Shown: positions 37,182 to 47,247 of the stretch, piece by piece
Position numbering within the stretch: position 1 is the first letter of the stretch
How the letters are laid out: each line of letters starts with the position of its first letter
From: Marinomonas posidonica IVIA-Po-181
Lineage (GTDB): Bacteria; Pseudomonadota; Gammaproteobacteria; Pseudomonadales; Marinomonadaceae
Length of the DNA stretch: 64,000 nt
NCBI RefSeq assembly: GCF_000214215.1
Contig: NC_015559.1
Coordinates: 2,963,001 to 3,027,000 of the forward strand
Reading direction: 5' to 3'
Position numbers and translations under genes: made by a program
The notes under the pieces: generated by a model
What the model was told of the DNA's origin: nothing
What the model saw: the letters and a program-made list of their open reading frames with translations, nothing else
The model's database searches: none

Positions 37182-37204
37182 ATGATAATTATTTCTATTA
37201 TCAT
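37182..37204 (+). promoter_or_regulatory. Fur-type palindrome before the metal transporter
   Basis: ATGATAAT and ATTATCAT are exact reverse complements with a seven-base spacer. The composition resembles a Fur or Mur box (GATAAT/ATTATC). It ends 34 bases before the likely ATG of the transporter. Confidence 0.6.
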
Positions 37205-37238
37205 AATTAAATAGGCCTGTGACTTGCTTTCAAATCAA

Positions 37239-38405
37239 ATGACCCTCAATCGCGCTGCACAAGCGATACACATCAATAAGCGAGGTTTCATACCACTTGC
37301 AGTCCTAATGCTCTGGCTCATTCCCAGCCTACAAAACATGGTTACTAGCGTATTATCGGATGCTTTTTTGCAAGTCTCTGCTTTTGTCGCCGCGACGCTG
37401 GCACTGTACTACGGCTTAAGTCATCACTTAGACACCTCAGGCCTACAACGGTGGATGAGTCATAAGCGCTATAGAGAAGTGATTTTTGCTGGTGTGATGG
37501 GAGTTTTACCCGGCTGTGGTGGCGCAATTGTCATTATCACCCAGTATACACAAGGCAAAATTGGCTTCGGCGCGGTAGTTGCGGTACTAACCAGCACCAT
37601 GGGAGACGCTGCTTTTTTATTAATTAGTCAACGGCCTGAAGACGCTATGATCGTCTTGCCAATTAGCATTTTGGTGGGAATAGCATCGGGATTGTTCACC
37701 TCTTGGTTTTTACCCAGCCCTCAACTTGAAACACCTCAACACACAATAGAACCAATGAAACAGCTCAAGATACCCAGTAAATTTGATATTTGGGTCAGCC
37801 GCATTAATATTGCTTTTTGGTGCCTACTGATTGTACCTGTGAGTATTGTCGCCTTGCTAATGGCTATGCAATACGATGTTAATCAGTTACTTGGATTACC
37901 AGATCAATTAATCGAGACTCTGGGCGCAATTGCAGGCTTTGCCTGTTTGCTTCTATGGGCACTGTCGGCAAAAAGTGATCGCTTTTCTGAATTAGCAAAA
38001 GAAAATGATAACATCTTGCCCAAGCACTGGATTCGCAAAGTAGCACAAGATACTCAGTTTGTTACCAGCTGGGTCGTGGTGGCTTTTCTTTGCTTTGAAC
38101 TAGTGTTGCTCGCAACTGGTGACGGCTTACTTGATGCCTTACAACAATGGGGAGCCAGCAGTATTCTCATTGCTACTGCCATAGGTCTATTACCTGGTTG
38201 TGGCCCCCAAATTATGGTCACAAGTCTGTATTTACAAGGAGCGATACCTCTATCTGCACAGCTGGCAAACGCTATCAGCAATGATGGTGACGCTCTTTTT
38301 CCTGCGATTGCTCTTGCTCCAAAAGCGGCCATGCTAGCCACTCTGTATTCCACAATACCCGCCTTAATAACAGGTTACGCATACTATTGGTTAGTGGAGA
38401 TATAA
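37239..38405 (+). CDS. Putative manganese/heavy-metal exporter, ten-helix type
   Basis: I chose ATG at 37239, giving 388 residues; a TTG at 37224 is possible, and neither has a clear ribosome-binding site. The protein is almost entirely hydrophobic with about ten membrane segments. It consists of two related halves, each with an LPGCG motif: VLPGCGGAIVI near residue 92 and LLPGCGPQIMV near 327, followed by STMGDAAF and SNDGDALF respectively. This matches the family annotated as putative manganese transporter or ArsP_2-like exporter. The paired LPGCG and GDA motifs probably form the metal site between the halves. A Fur/Mur-like palindrome upstream supports metal control. Confidence 0.75.
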   Translation: MTLNRAAQAIHINKRGFIPLAVLMLWLIPSLQNMVTSVLSDAFLQVSAFVAATLALYYGLSHHLDTSGLQRWMSHKRYREVIFAGVMGVLPGCGGAIVIITQYTQGKIGFGAVVAVLTSTMGDAAFLLISQRPEDAMIVLPISILVGIASGLFTSWFLPSPQLETPQHTIEPMKQLKIPSKFDIWVSRINIAFWCLLIVPVSIVALLMAMQYDVNQLLGLPDQLIETLGAIAGFACLLLWALSAKSDRFSELAKENDNILPKHWIRKVAQDTQFVTSWVVVAFLCFELVLLATGDGLLDALQQWGASSILIATAIGLLPGCGPQIMVTSLYLQGAIPLSAQLANAISNDGDALFPAIALAPKAAMLATLYSTIPALITGYAYYWLVEI

Positions 38406-38856
38406 ACTCTATCAAGGATCATATTAACCTGAACTTTGGAGCTCGTAATACGGTGGAAAATGATCATTCTCGGCTTTGTGGCCAGCCACCCCTCTTACGC
38501 CACATCCTAAAGCTTGCGGCCTTCACATTCGCTCTCATCACGCCCAAAAACCATGCCTTAAATGCCAACTCATCAAACTGATAATACAAATACCTCTCGG
38601 ATTAAGAGGACAGTAAAACATCTGAAAACACCGAGACAAAACAATTTACACCTCTAATCTAGGCATGCATTTTTAAAATCAATAAGGTAGCTTTTTCGTT
38701 TAAAGAGTAATCAAACTAAGCGTTTTAGATACATTAAGTCACAACTAAAACCGCTAAACATTTGATATATAATGATTAGAGATGTAAATTAATAGTCAGT
38801 TCCCTATAAAAACAAACTAAAAAGATTGATAGAAATCATCACTAAAGGACACTATT
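38406..38856 (+). other. Intergenic region upstream of the quaternary-amine transporter
   Basis: I see no gene in these 451 bases; a short frame at 38387-38581 has no ribosome-binding site or recognisable product. A perfect -10 hexamer TATAAT at 38768-38773 is followed by an 80-base leader, but no good -35 is present, which would suit an osmotically or stress-controlled promoter. AAGGA precedes the next gene. Confidence 0.5.
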
Positions 38857-39861
38857 ATGAAAAGTAAATTACTGCTTTCTGTCGCCCTTACCCTAGGTGC
38901 TTCAAGCGCATTCGCAGCTCATCATGAATGCGGCAAAGTAACCATTGCTGACATGAACTGGAGCTCAGCTTCGTTGATTGCCAACATTGATAAATTCATT
39001 CTAACCAATGGCTTTGGTTGTGATGCAGAATTGGTACCTGGCGATACAATGCCAACTGGTACGTCAATGATTGAAAAAGGCCAACCAGACATCGCACCTG
39101 AACTTTGGACAAACTCTTTCAATGCCGTATTGAACCAAGGTGTTGATGAAGGTCGTTTAAAACTGGCCGGCAAATCTCTATCTGACGGAGGTGAAGAAGG
39201 CTTCTGGGTTCCAGCTTACATGGTAGAAGAAGACCCTGAACTTGCCACTATCGAAGGGGTAATCAAACACGTAAAAGAATTTCCACATCCTGAAGACAAC
39301 AGCGTCTCGGGATTCTACGGTTGCCCTGCAGGCTGGGGCTGCCAGATTTCCAGTGCCAATTTATTCCGTGCAATGAAACTGGACGAAGCAGGATTTGAAT
39401 TGATTGATCCAGGTTCTGGTGCGGGTCTAGCCGGCTCAATCGCCAAAGCTTATGAACGTAAAGCACCTTGGTTTGGCTACTATTGGGCGCCAACAGCCGT
39501 GCTGGGTAAGTACAAAATGGTTAAAGTAGACTTTGGTTCAGGCGTTAACAAAGACGAATTCATAAATTGCATTTCAGTAGCCGACTGTTTAGAGCCAACC
39601 GTGTCTATGTACCCACCTTCTCCGGTCTATACTATCACCACGGATAAGTTTGCTAACAAATCGCCAGAAGCTTATGACTACCTAGGCAAACGCTCTTTCA
39701 CCAACGAGCAAATGAATGGCTTGCTTGCTTGGATCGAAGAAAACCAAGCGGATGGACAATATGCCGCTGAAAACTTTATGTTTGAATATGAGGATGTCTG
39801 GTCTAAATGGGTCAGCAAGGATGTTAAAAACAAACTTATGGACGCACTAGATAACTTATAA
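38857..39861 (+). CDS. Quaternary-amine ABC transporter substrate-binding protein
   Basis: The 334-residue protein has a Sec signal peptide (KSKLLLSVALTLGASSAFAA) and a mature part of the glycine betaine/proline receptor family. IADMNWSSASLIANIDKFIL, TMPTGTSMIEKGQPDIAPELW and GYYWAPTAVLGKY are conserved, including tryptophans that usually form the aromatic box for trimethylammonium groups. It resembles the TMAO/betaine subgroup, but ligand choice between betaine, choline, carnitine and TMAO cannot be made. Two cysteine pairs (GCPAGWGC, NCISVADC) may form disulfides in the periplasm. It is the first gene of a complete three-gene ABC importer. Confidence 0.88.
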   Translation: MKSKLLLSVALTLGASSAFAAHHECGKVTIADMNWSSASLIANIDKFILTNGFGCDAELVPGDTMPTGTSMIEKGQPDIAPELWTNSFNAVLNQGVDEGRLKLAGKSLSDGGEEGFWVPAYMVEEDPELATIEGVIKHVKEFPHPEDNSVSGFYGCPAGWGCQISSANLFRAMKLDEAGFELIDPGSGAGLAGSIAKAYERKAPWFGYYWAPTAVLGKYKMVKVDFGSGVNKDEFINCISVADCLEPTVSMYPPSPVYTITTDKFANKSPEAYDYLGKRSFTNEQMNGLLAWIEENQADGQYAAENFMFEYEDVWSKWVSKDVKNKLMDALDNL

Positions 39862-39946
39862 GTTTGCGGTATCACAATCACATCACGAGCAGGCCGACTC
39901 CTTGCTCGTGATTTTTTCCTATCCGATATGACCGAAAGAAAATACT

Positions 39947-40849
39947 ATGGCTGATCAATCTTGGCTCACTGAATTTCCCGATATGAGCCGCAGAGAACTT
40001 CTGGGAATACGAAAAACACTTGATGGTGCATACCGTGATTTTTCACGCGCCTATGGTGATCAAATCGAAGCTTTCTTCGACCCTCTACTGAGTTTCCTAG
40101 TGTGGTTTGAAAACTTGCTATTAAATACACCTTGGTGGTTAGTTTTGGGGGTTTTAGCTGGCTTAGTCTATTTCATGAGCCGCTCTTGGAAACTTTGTGT
40201 TGGTGTCTCACTTTCCTTATTAGCCATTGGCTATTTTGGCATGTGGGATAACACCATGCGAACCCTCAGTATTATTACCGTTTGTACTTTCTTGGCAATC
40301 ATCATAGGTATCCCGGTGGGAATTATGATGGCGCGCTCAAATCGAACGCAATCTATCATCACCCCCTTCTTAGACATAATGCAGACTATGCCAGCCTTCG
40401 TCTATTTGATTCCTGTCGTGATGCTATTGGGTATCGGCAAAATTCCCGGCGTCATTGCCGTGGTAATTTACGCTATTCCACCCGTTATCCGCTTAACCAA
40501 TTTAGGCATACGCTTAGTACCGCATGAAACATTAGAAGCGGCAACAGCATATGGTGCAACGCCAAAACAACGTTTGTTTGGAGTACAGCTACCACTGGCC
40601 ATGCCAACCATTATGGCCGGCATCAACCAAACCATTATGATGGCGCTCGCTATGGTCGTTATCGCTTCGATGATTGGCGTAAAAGGTCTCGGGCAGCCTG
40701 TTTTAAAATCCATCACGAATCAATATTTCACACTAGGCTTATTGAATGGGTTGGCCATTGTCGCTCTCGCCATCATGTTTGACCGCGTCTCTCAAAGCTA
40801 TGCAAAACGCACACAGAAACACCTTGGAGGCGACCAAAATGGACAATAA
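39947..40849 (+). CDS. proW: Quaternary-amine ABC transporter permease (ProW-like)
   Basis: The 300-residue protein has a soluble N-terminal tail of about 55 residues and six or seven membrane segments. The coupling-helix motif EAATAYGATPKQRLFGVQLP is the EAA loop that contacts the ATPase. DIMQTMPAFVYLIPVVM and GVKGLGQPVL are typical of ProW/OpuAB. It overlaps the ATPase gene by 11 bases. Confidence 0.9.
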   Translation: MADQSWLTEFPDMSRRELLGIRKTLDGAYRDFSRAYGDQIEAFFDPLLSFLVWFENLLLNTPWWLVLGVLAGLVYFMSRSWKLCVGVSLSLLAIGYFGMWDNTMRTLSIITVCTFLAIIIGIPVGIMMARSNRTQSIITPFLDIMQTMPAFVYLIPVVMLLGIGKIPGVIAVVIYAIPPVIRLTNLGIRLVPHETLEAATAYGATPKQRLFGVQLPLAMPTIMAGINQTIMMALAMVVIASMIGVKGLGQPVLKSITNQYFTLGLLNGLAIVALAIMFDRVSQSYAKRTQKHLGGDQNGQ

Positions 40850-42026
40850 TTCAACACCACTTATTGAAATTGAATCTCTCACTCAAATTTTTGGTAACAC
40901 GCCTGAAAAGGTATTGCCAAAAGTAAACAAGGGTATGTGCAAAAGTGATGTGCTCGCTGAAACGGGTCACACAGTTGGTTTACGCGACATTAATCTATCG
41001 GTTAATCGTGGTGAGATTTTTGTCATCATGGGACTATCAGGATCTGGCAAATCCACCTTAATTCGCCATTTTAACCGCTTGATCGACCCAACAGCCGGAA
41101 AGATAAAGGTGGAAGGCGACGACATTCTTACCCTAAGTCCAAAAGAATTAATTGAATTTCGTCGTCATAAAATGTCCATGGTCTTCCAACATTTTGGCTT
41201 GATGCCTCACCACTGTGTCCTCGACAATGTCGGTTATGGCCTATCGATCCAAGGGGAGAAGCCTAACGTTTGGAAAAACAAAGCCAAAGAATGGCTCGAA
41301 GTCGTAGGCCTAGAAGGCTATGAAGATCAATATCCTTCCCAATTATCTGGTGGTCAGCAACAGCGAGTCGGTTTAGCAAGAGCTCTGTGTACAGACGCTG
41401 AAATACTTTTAATGGACGAAGCTTTTTCAGCACTTGATCCACTGATCCGCTATGAAATGCAGACTCAGTTGATTGAACTGCAAGGCAAACTGCAAAAAAC
41501 CATCATTTTCATCACCCATGATCTAGATGAAGCATTACGATTAGGTGATCGCATTGCTGTTCTGAAAGACGGTGAAATGGTTCAAGTCGGTACACCTGAA
41601 GACATAATTCTAAATCCAGTAGATGATTATGTAAGAGACTTTGCCAAAGACGTAAACCGCGCCAAGGCATTAAAAGTAAAACACATTATGGATAGAAGCA
41701 AAGACAGAATCATAGATTGCGATTCCGCAGAAGACCTAAGCGAGGCTTTCAACAAGCATGACACCTTAATCTGGACAAAAAACAGTCAACTACAAGGTGT
41801 AGTAAGTAAAAACCGCTTAGCGGCTTACCAAGCAGATCAAATCGATTCGCCTCTTTTACATCAAACCAGTGTAAAAAAGAAAGACTACTTACAAACCGTA
41901 TTACCATTCGCGCTGTTAACAGACCATCATTTGTTGCCAGTGCTCGACAATGATAATCAAGTCATTGGCAGCCTTTCAAATAATGCCCTTGCAGAGGTAT
42001 TAAGTCCAAGCTTTGACGCGGCTTGA
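40839..42026 (+). CDS. proV: Quaternary-amine ABC transporter ATPase (ProV-like)
   Basis: I chose ATG at 40839 because TTGGAGG precedes it by eight bases; this makes it overlap the permease and gives 395 residues. Walker A is GLSGSGKST, the signature is LSGGQQQRVGLARAL, and Walker B is ILLMDEAFSALDP. An insertion before Walker A (LPKVNKGMCKSDVLAETGHT) is typical of this quaternary-amine subgroup. The C-terminal 100 residues look like a degenerate CBS region, which in OpuA-type transporters senses ionic strength. A terminator follows. Confidence 0.92.
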   Translation: MDNNSTPLIEIESLTQIFGNTPEKVLPKVNKGMCKSDVLAETGHTVGLRDINLSVNRGEIFVIMGLSGSGKSTLIRHFNRLIDPTAGKIKVEGDDILTLSPKELIEFRRHKMSMVFQHFGLMPHHCVLDNVGYGLSIQGEKPNVWKNKAKEWLEVVGLEGYEDQYPSQLSGGQQQRVGLARALCTDAEILLMDEAFSALDPLIRYEMQTQLIELQGKLQKTIIFITHDLDEALRLGDRIAVLKDGEMVQVGTPEDIILNPVDDYVRDFAKDVNRAKALKVKHIMDRSKDRIIDCDSAEDLSEAFNKHDTLIWTKNSQLQGVVSKNRLAAYQADQIDSPLLHQTSVKKKDYLQTVLPFALLTDHHLLPVLDNDNQVIGSLSNNALAEVLSPSFDAA

Positions 42027-42047
42027 ACTTGGGGACAAGCTTTCACT

Positions 42048-42078
42048 AAAAAAGGCGGTATCGATTACCGCCTTTTTA
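42048..42078 (+). terminator. Terminator of the quaternary-amine transporter operon
   Basis: AAAAGGCGGTA pairs with TACCGCCTTTT around five bases and ends in a T-run. Confidence 0.9.
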
Positions 42079-42200
42079 TTATTAGGGTCAATGAAGTTAA
42101 AAAAAAAAGCACAAGGTATTCGCATAAAGCGTTCACCATTATTGTGATTAGCTTAGATTAATACCAATTACACGATCTATTAGCATGACCAAATACATAC

Positions 42201-42518
42201 TTACATTATGCGCTGCGTACTCTTTTGATAACCCTGTCTAGATAACCGCCAAACAATGCCTGCCAAGAGTAATACTGAATGAAAACCAACCAACAATAGA
42301 TAGGCATCACCAAATCGTGTATCCGCGGCAGCTAGACTCGAGCTTAAAAAAGAGGCATTGATAATATTAATACCAAAGGTAATGGCCGATATAGTGGGGT
42401 GAGACCGAAACGCCACTGCAGCCATTAGACTGCTCAACATAGCGATAAGAATCCCACCCATTGGTAAAAAGATGGAAAGCGTCCCAGAAATCAGCGCCAA
42501 AAAAGATAAAGTACTCAT
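42201..42518 (-). CDS. Hypothetical three-helix membrane protein
   Basis: I do not recognise this 105-residue protein. It has three hydrophobic segments, at about residues 5-38, 42-60 and 70-92, and a basic C-terminal tail (RLSRQGYQKSTQ). That predicts an inner-membrane protein with a cytoplasmic C-terminus. Neighbours on both sides are separate transcription units, so context gives no clue. Confidence 0.55.
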   Translation of the reverse strand: MSTLSFLALISGTLSIFLPMGGILIAMLSSLMAAVAFRSHPTISAITFGINIINASFLSSSLAAADTRFGDAYLLLVGFHSVLLLAGIVWRLSRQGYQKSTQRIM

Positions 42519-42860
42519 AGTTATTCGTCCCTATATCTTACTTCTGCTTCTCATTATATTAATGTTCGTACTTAATATTCTTAATCAAGATCATTTAATT
42601 TGTCAGAAAAGCTTGATTATCTAACACTTAAAAATCCCTTAATTCAAACTGTTCAAAATTTATACTAGCGCTATAAATTAATATTTGCAACTTTAATTCA
42701 TATATAAATCTTAAAAGCAATATACAGATACATTAAATTACTAAGTTTTCTACGTTGCCTTACATTATTTCATAAAACCTATAAACACATTAAACGAGTG
42801 ATTCAATAACTATCGGGGGTAGAGGCATCCATATTTCCCTCCCACTAAACTAAAATGAAT
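42519..42860. other. AT-rich intergenic region, no gene seen
   Basis: These 342 bases between hisC and the small membrane protein are markedly AT-rich. I see no open frame with a ribosome-binding site, no RNA gene and no clear hairpin terminator for hisC. Promoters for the small membrane protein probably lie at the left end. Confidence 0.5.
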
Positions 42861-43919
42861 TTAGAGCGCCGTTAATACTGCCACCAATGCCTGCATTTCT
42901 TCATCGGTACCAATAGTAATACGCAAATAATTAGCAATACGTGGCTTATTGCCAAAATAGCGCACCAATATGCCCTGCTCTTTTAATCTTATATACACTT
43001 CTTCCGCTGACTTTTCTGGATGAGTTACAAAAACAAAGTTGGTTGCCGAAGGTAATAATTCATAACCCAAATTAGTGAGCGCTTTCACTGTCGCTTCCCG
43101 AGTTTTAATGGTTTTATCGCAAATATTCTTTAAATAAGCGGCATCTTCTACAGCAACGGTCGCCCCCACAAGCGCAATGCGATCGATAGGATAGGAATTA
43201 AAAGAGTTCTTCAACCTCTCCAAACCTTCAATTAAATCTGGGTGTCCAAAAGCATAGCCAACACGGATACCTGCCAAAGCTCGCGACTTAGACAAGGTTT
43301 GCACAACCAATAAATTCGGATATTGGTTGACCAAGGTCACCGCACTTTGTGCTCCGAAGTCCACATAGGCTTCGTCCACCAGCACAACAACCTCTGGATT
43401 GGACTGCAAAATGACTTCAATGTCCGCAAGAGGTAAGGCCTTTCCGGTTGGCGCATTAGGATTCGTCACAACCACACCCGATACGTCTAAGTTCTGATAA
43501 TCCTCAGCGGCAATATCAAATTCCTCCGTCAAAGGAATGAGCTCAGGGGTAATGCCGTAGAGAGCAGCGTACACCTTATAAAAGCTGTAAGTGATGTCCG
43601 CAAAAGCCAAAGGCTTACCATTGCTAAAATAGCCCATGAAAGCCAACGCCAGTACTTCATCAGAGCCATTGCCGACAAACACCTGATTGGTATTCAATTG
43701 ATATTGACTAGCCAAAGCCGTTTTCAGAGTCATAGCATTAGGATCAGGATACAAACGTAGACTTTCCGAGACTTCTGCCGCCATCGCTTGCAATGCTTTT
43801 GGAGAAGGCGAATAAGGGCTTTCGTTAGTATTGAGCTTGATGTATTGCTTATCTTGAGGTTGCTCGCCTGGCACATAAGGATCAAGCGATGCAATTTTAT
43901 CGGTCCAAAAACGACTCAT
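42861..43919 (-). CDS. hisC: Histidinol-phosphate aminotransferase
   Basis: The 352-residue class I/II PLP enzyme transfers an amino group from glutamate to imidazole-acetol phosphate in histidine synthesis. The PLP lysine is in SKSRALAGIRVGYA, and YSFYKVYA and NPNAPTG are typical. It is isolated from other his genes here. Some HisC proteins also transaminate aromatic amino acids. Confidence 0.9.
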   Translation of the reverse strand: MSRFWTDKIASLDPYVPGEQPQDKQYIKLNTNESPYSPSPKALQAMAAEVSESLRLYPDPNAMTLKTALASQYQLNTNQVFVGNGSDEVLALAFMGYFSNGKPLAFADITYSFYKVYAALYGITPELIPLTEEFDIAAEDYQNLDVSGVVVTNPNAPTGKALPLADIEVILQSNPEVVVLVDEAYVDFGAQSAVTLVNQYPNLLVVQTLSKSRALAGIRVGYAFGHPDLIEGLERLKNSFNSYPIDRIALVGATVAVEDAAYLKNICDKTIKTREATVKALTNLGYELLPSATNFVFVTHPEKSAEEVYIRLKEQGILVRYFGNKPRIANYLRITIGTDEEMQALVAVLTAL

Positions 43920-43962
43920 GGAATGCTCCGTGGTATTTCATCAAAAATAGAGTGTAAAAACA

Positions 43963-43990
43963 AAATAAGGCCTCAATTGAGGCCTTATAC
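43963..43990 (-). terminator. Terminator of prfB-lysS
   Basis: ATAAGGCCTC pairs with GAGGCCTTAT around four bases; on the minus strand a T-rich tract follows. It lies 40 bases after the lysS stop. Confidence 0.85.
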
Positions 43991-44029
43991 ATACAAAACG
44001 ATTTGTCAGTGACAATATCCGGCCTAGGA

Positions 44030-45529
44030 TCAGTCCTGAGGCTTCATATGAGGGAACAAAAGCACATCGCGAATCGAAGGTGCATCTGTGAATAGCATCA
44101 CCAAACGGTCGATACCAATCCCCTCACCTGCGGTTGGCGGCAAGCCGTATTCCAATGCGTTAATATAGTCGGCATCATAATGCATGGCTTCGTCGTCACC
44201 AGCATCTTTTTCAGCCACTTGACGCTTGAAGCGTTCTGCCTGGTCTTCTGGATCATTTAACTCCGAGAAGCCATTCGCAATTTCACGACCACCGACAAAG
44301 AATTCAAAGCGATCAGTAATAAAATCGTTATCGTCATTACGGCGTGCCAATGGCGATACTTCGGCTGGGTATTCTGTAATAAAGGTCGGTTGATCCAACT
44401 TATGCTCAGCAGTTTCTTCAAAGATTTCAGTCCAAAGCTTACCCAAGCCCCAAATCGGCTTAACATCAATTTTCAAGCTCTTTGCGACCGCTGTGGCTTT
44501 TTCTAAGGTGCTAAGGTCATCTTCTGTCAGTTCTGGGTTGTAATGTAAGATTGACTCCAACATCGTCATGCGAACAAACGGCGCGCCAAAGTCATATTCA
44601 GAACCTTGATAAGTAACCGTCGTGGTGTCCAGCACCTTCTCAGCAACGTCACGCAACATGGCTTCAGTCAGATCCATCAAATCTTTGTAATCCGCGTAGG
44701 CTTGGTAGAATTCGATCATAGTGAATTCTGGGTTATGTCGAGTTGATGTGCCTTCATTACGGAAGTTACGGTTGATCTCAAAAACACGTTCAAAACCACC
44801 GACAACCAAGCGCTTTAAGTAAAGCTCAGGCGCGATACGCAAATACATGCTCATGTCCATAGCATTGTGATGCGTGACGAATGGACGCGCGGTTGCTCCA
44901 CCAGGAATGGTCTGCAACATAGGTGTTTCGACTTCCATGAATCGACGATCTTCTAAGAAGCGACGAATCGTAGAAATGATTTTAGAGCGAATCTGGAAAG
45001 TATCACGAGACTCTTCATTTACAATCAAGTCTACGTAACGCTGACGGTAGCGCATTTCCATATCTGACAAACCATGGTGCTTATCTGGAAGAGGGCGCAA
45101 GGATTTCGTCAATAATTGCGCTTCTTGCATATCAATGTACAAGTCACCTTTGCCAGACTTATGAACGGGCCCAGTGATTCCAATGATGTCACCTAGATCC
45201 CAAGTTTTTTGTTCGGCTAGCAGTTCAGGACTCAGCGCTTTGCGATTAATGTAAGCCTGAATCTGGCCTGACATGTCTTGTAGCAACATAAAAGCACCAC
45301 GGTTACGTACGATACGCCCCGCAATGCTGACTTTGTGATCTTTCTCTTCAAGTTCCGCTTTTTCTAACTCACCAAATTCTGCTTGTAAATCCGCGGCATA
45401 CGCATCACGACGAAATTGATTTGGAAAAGCATTACGTTGCTCACGAATCGCTGCTAATTTGCCACGACGCTCCGCCACAAGACGGTTATCTTCTGATTGT
45501 AAACTTGTTTCTGTATTGTCGTTTGCCAT
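44030..45529 (-). CDS. lysS: Lysyl-tRNA synthetase, class II
   Basis: The 499-residue enzyme charges tRNA-Lys. An N-terminal OB-fold anticodon-binding domain ([20 protein letters not shown]) is followed by the class II catalytic core. Motif 2 is [20 protein letters not shown] and motif 3 [12 protein letters not shown]. It follows prfB after 48 bases, an arrangement widespread in gammaproteobacteria. Confidence 0.96.
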   Translation of the reverse strand: MANDNTETSLQSEDNRLVAERRGKLAAIREQRNAFPNQFRRDAYAADLQAEFGELEKAELEEKDHKVSIAGRIVRNRGAFMLLQDMSGQIQAYINRKALSPELLAEQKTWDLGDIIGITGPVHKSGKGDLYIDMQEAQLLTKSLRPLPDKHHGLSDMEMRYRQRYVDLIVNEESRDTFQIRSKIISTIRRFLEDRRFMEVETPMLQTIPGGATARPFVTHHNAMDMSMYLRIAPELYLKRLVVGGFERVFEINRNFRNEGTSTRHNPEFTMIEFYQAYADYKDLMDLTEAMLRDVAEKVLDTTTVTYQGSEYDFGAPFVRMTMLESILHYNPELTEDDLSTLEKATAVAKSLKIDVKPIWGLGKLWTEIFEETAEHKLDQPTFITEYPAEVSPLARRNDDNDFITDRFEFFVGGREIANGFSELNDPEDQAERFKRQVAEKDAGDDEAMHYDADYINALEYGLPPTAGEGIGIDRLVMLFTDAPSIRDVLLFPHMKPQD

Positions 45530-45577
45530 GATATTGGTATCTACTCTTTAATCTTTTCTAAAATAAGGAATGGCGCT

Positions 45578-46673
45578 TTACAGGCCTTGTTTTAAACTTG
45601 CGACGATAAATTGGTCTAAATTACCGTCCAACACTGCTCCTGTATTGGAGCTTTCTACGCCAGTCCGCAAATCTTTTATACGAGAAGAGTCCAGTACGTA
45701 AGAACGAATCTGACTCCCCCAGCCAATATCTGACTTGCTGTCTTCCACGGCTTGTGCTGCTTCTGTTCGCTTCATCATTTCCAATTCATATAACTTGGCA
45801 CGCAGCTGTTTCATCGCAAAATCACGGTTAGCATGCTGTGAACGCTGGTTCTGACACTGAACAACGATACCACTCGGTAAGTGCGTAATACGCACCGCAG
45901 AGTCAGTTGTATTAACGTGCTGACCACCTGCTCCCGAAGAACGATACGTATCGGTACGCAAATCCGCAGGATTAATGTCAATCTCGACGTTGTCATCGAT
46001 CTCAGGAGAAACAAAGACAGAAGCAAACGAGGTATGGCGACGATTGCCTGAATCAAATGGCGATTTACGCACCAAACGATGCACCCCAGTTTCGGTTCTC
46101 AACCAGCCAAAGGCATACTCACCTTCAAAACGAATGGTAGCCGATTTAATACCCGCCACTTCACCTGCTGACACTTCCACCAAGTCGACCTTAAAGCCTT
46201 TATCCTCACCCCAACGCAAATACATGCGCAATAAGATATTGGCCCAGTCTTGCGCCTCAGTACCACCAGAGCCAGACTGAATATCTAAGAAGGCACTGTT
46301 TTCGTCCATCTCTTTCGAGAACATACGACGGAATTCCAGTTTCGCCAGCAAGCCTTCCAACTCATCAAGTTCAAGCTGAACCGCTTCGACAGAGTCTTCA
46401 TCGTTTTCTTCGACGGCGATATCAAGTAACTCTTTGGCATCAGCTAGACCGTTGTCCATACCGTCTAAGGTATCAACAACCGCTTCGAGTGCTGAACGCT
46501 CTTTACCTAGTTTTTGGGCATAATCTGGATCGTTCCAGACATTAGAGTCTTCCAATTCTCGGTTTACTTCTTCTAAGCGCTCTTTCTTTGAATCGTAGTC
46601 AAAGATACCCCCGAAGGGTAAGAGCACGTTCTGATAGATCTTTTATTTGCGAAAGTATCGGGTTTATTTCCAT
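45578..46673 (-). CDS. prfB: Peptide chain release factor 2, with programmed +1 frameshift
   Basis: The gene is in two frames. Frame 1 starts at ATG 46673 and encodes 24 residues ending LRGYL, then reads CTT TGA at 46604-46599. A +1 slip skips one base and continues with GAC at 46600, giving a further 340 residues to the stop at 45578; the total of 364 is close to E. coli RF2 (365). SPF, which recognises UGA and UAA, is in RKSPFDSG, and GGQ, which triggers hydrolysis, is in GAGGQHVN. When RF2 is scarce the internal UGA is read slowly and the shift is favoured, so the protein controls its own level. It is co-directional with lysS. Confidence 0.96.
46594..46612 (-). promoter_or_regulatory. RF2 autoregulatory +1 frameshift site
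   Basis: On the minus strand the site reads CGGGGGTATCTTTGACTAC. It has a Shine-Dalgarno-like GGGGG three bases before the slippery CTT, then an in-frame TGA and C. Only the first base of the usual AGGGGG differs. Confidence 0.95.
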
Positions 46674-46817
46674 ATTGGCGTCAATTTGCTATAAACAGTG
46701 TGGATAAAATTAATTCGGAATTGTAACGAATTTACTCGCAGCATAAAATGCCATTCGCTACTCAATGATGGAAAAACTGACCATTTTTTGTGGGCCTTGC
46801 TATCAAATGGAGTCTAT

Positions 46818-47117
46818 ATGGATAAGCCAACCGTTTCAGTCGCAATACTGGGGCAAACTTACAACATACATTGTCCTAAAGGACATGAAGCTGAATTGAA
46901 AGAATCAGCGGAATATTTGGATACCCAAATGCGTGAGATTAAAGCCAGCGGTAAAATCGTTGGACTAGAAAAAATTGCCGTCCTCGCGGCATTGAATATT
47001 ACTCACGATATGCTTTCAGGACGAAAATTTGCTCGTTCTAACGAACAACAACTGCGAGAATTGACGTCTCAGCTAGACGCCGCACTGACACATGATACAA
47101 AACAGGCTAACGAATAA
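46818..47117 (+). CDS. zapA: Cell division protein ZapA
   Basis: I chose ATG at 46818, preceded by ATGGAGT; the product is 99 residues. The N-terminal globular part (VSVAILGQTYNIHCPKGHEAEL) and a C-terminal coiled-coil helix match ZapA, which cross-links FtsZ filaments at mid-cell. In gammaproteobacteria zapA commonly precedes 6S RNA and the fau gene, as here. An upstream in-frame extension has no ribosome-binding site. Confidence 0.9.
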   Translation: MDKPTVSVAILGQTYNIHCPKGHEAELKESAEYLDTQMREIKASGKIVGLEKIAVLAALNITHDMLSGRKFARSNEQQLRELTSQLDAALTHDTKQANE

Positions 47118-47247
47118 ACACGCTCTTGTTCAATCTGTAGACGATTTAACAAGATGTAAGGAATAAAAACAAATTTTCTTCATACAGACAAGAAAATGAA
47201 CAGGTTTCATCAGTGATTTTTAGCTGCAGTTACTCTATACTTCACTC

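Noticed and set aside
38387-38581. Small gene overlapping the end of the metal transporter
   Set aside because: It has no ribosome-binding site or recognisable product, and it starts inside the upstream gene.
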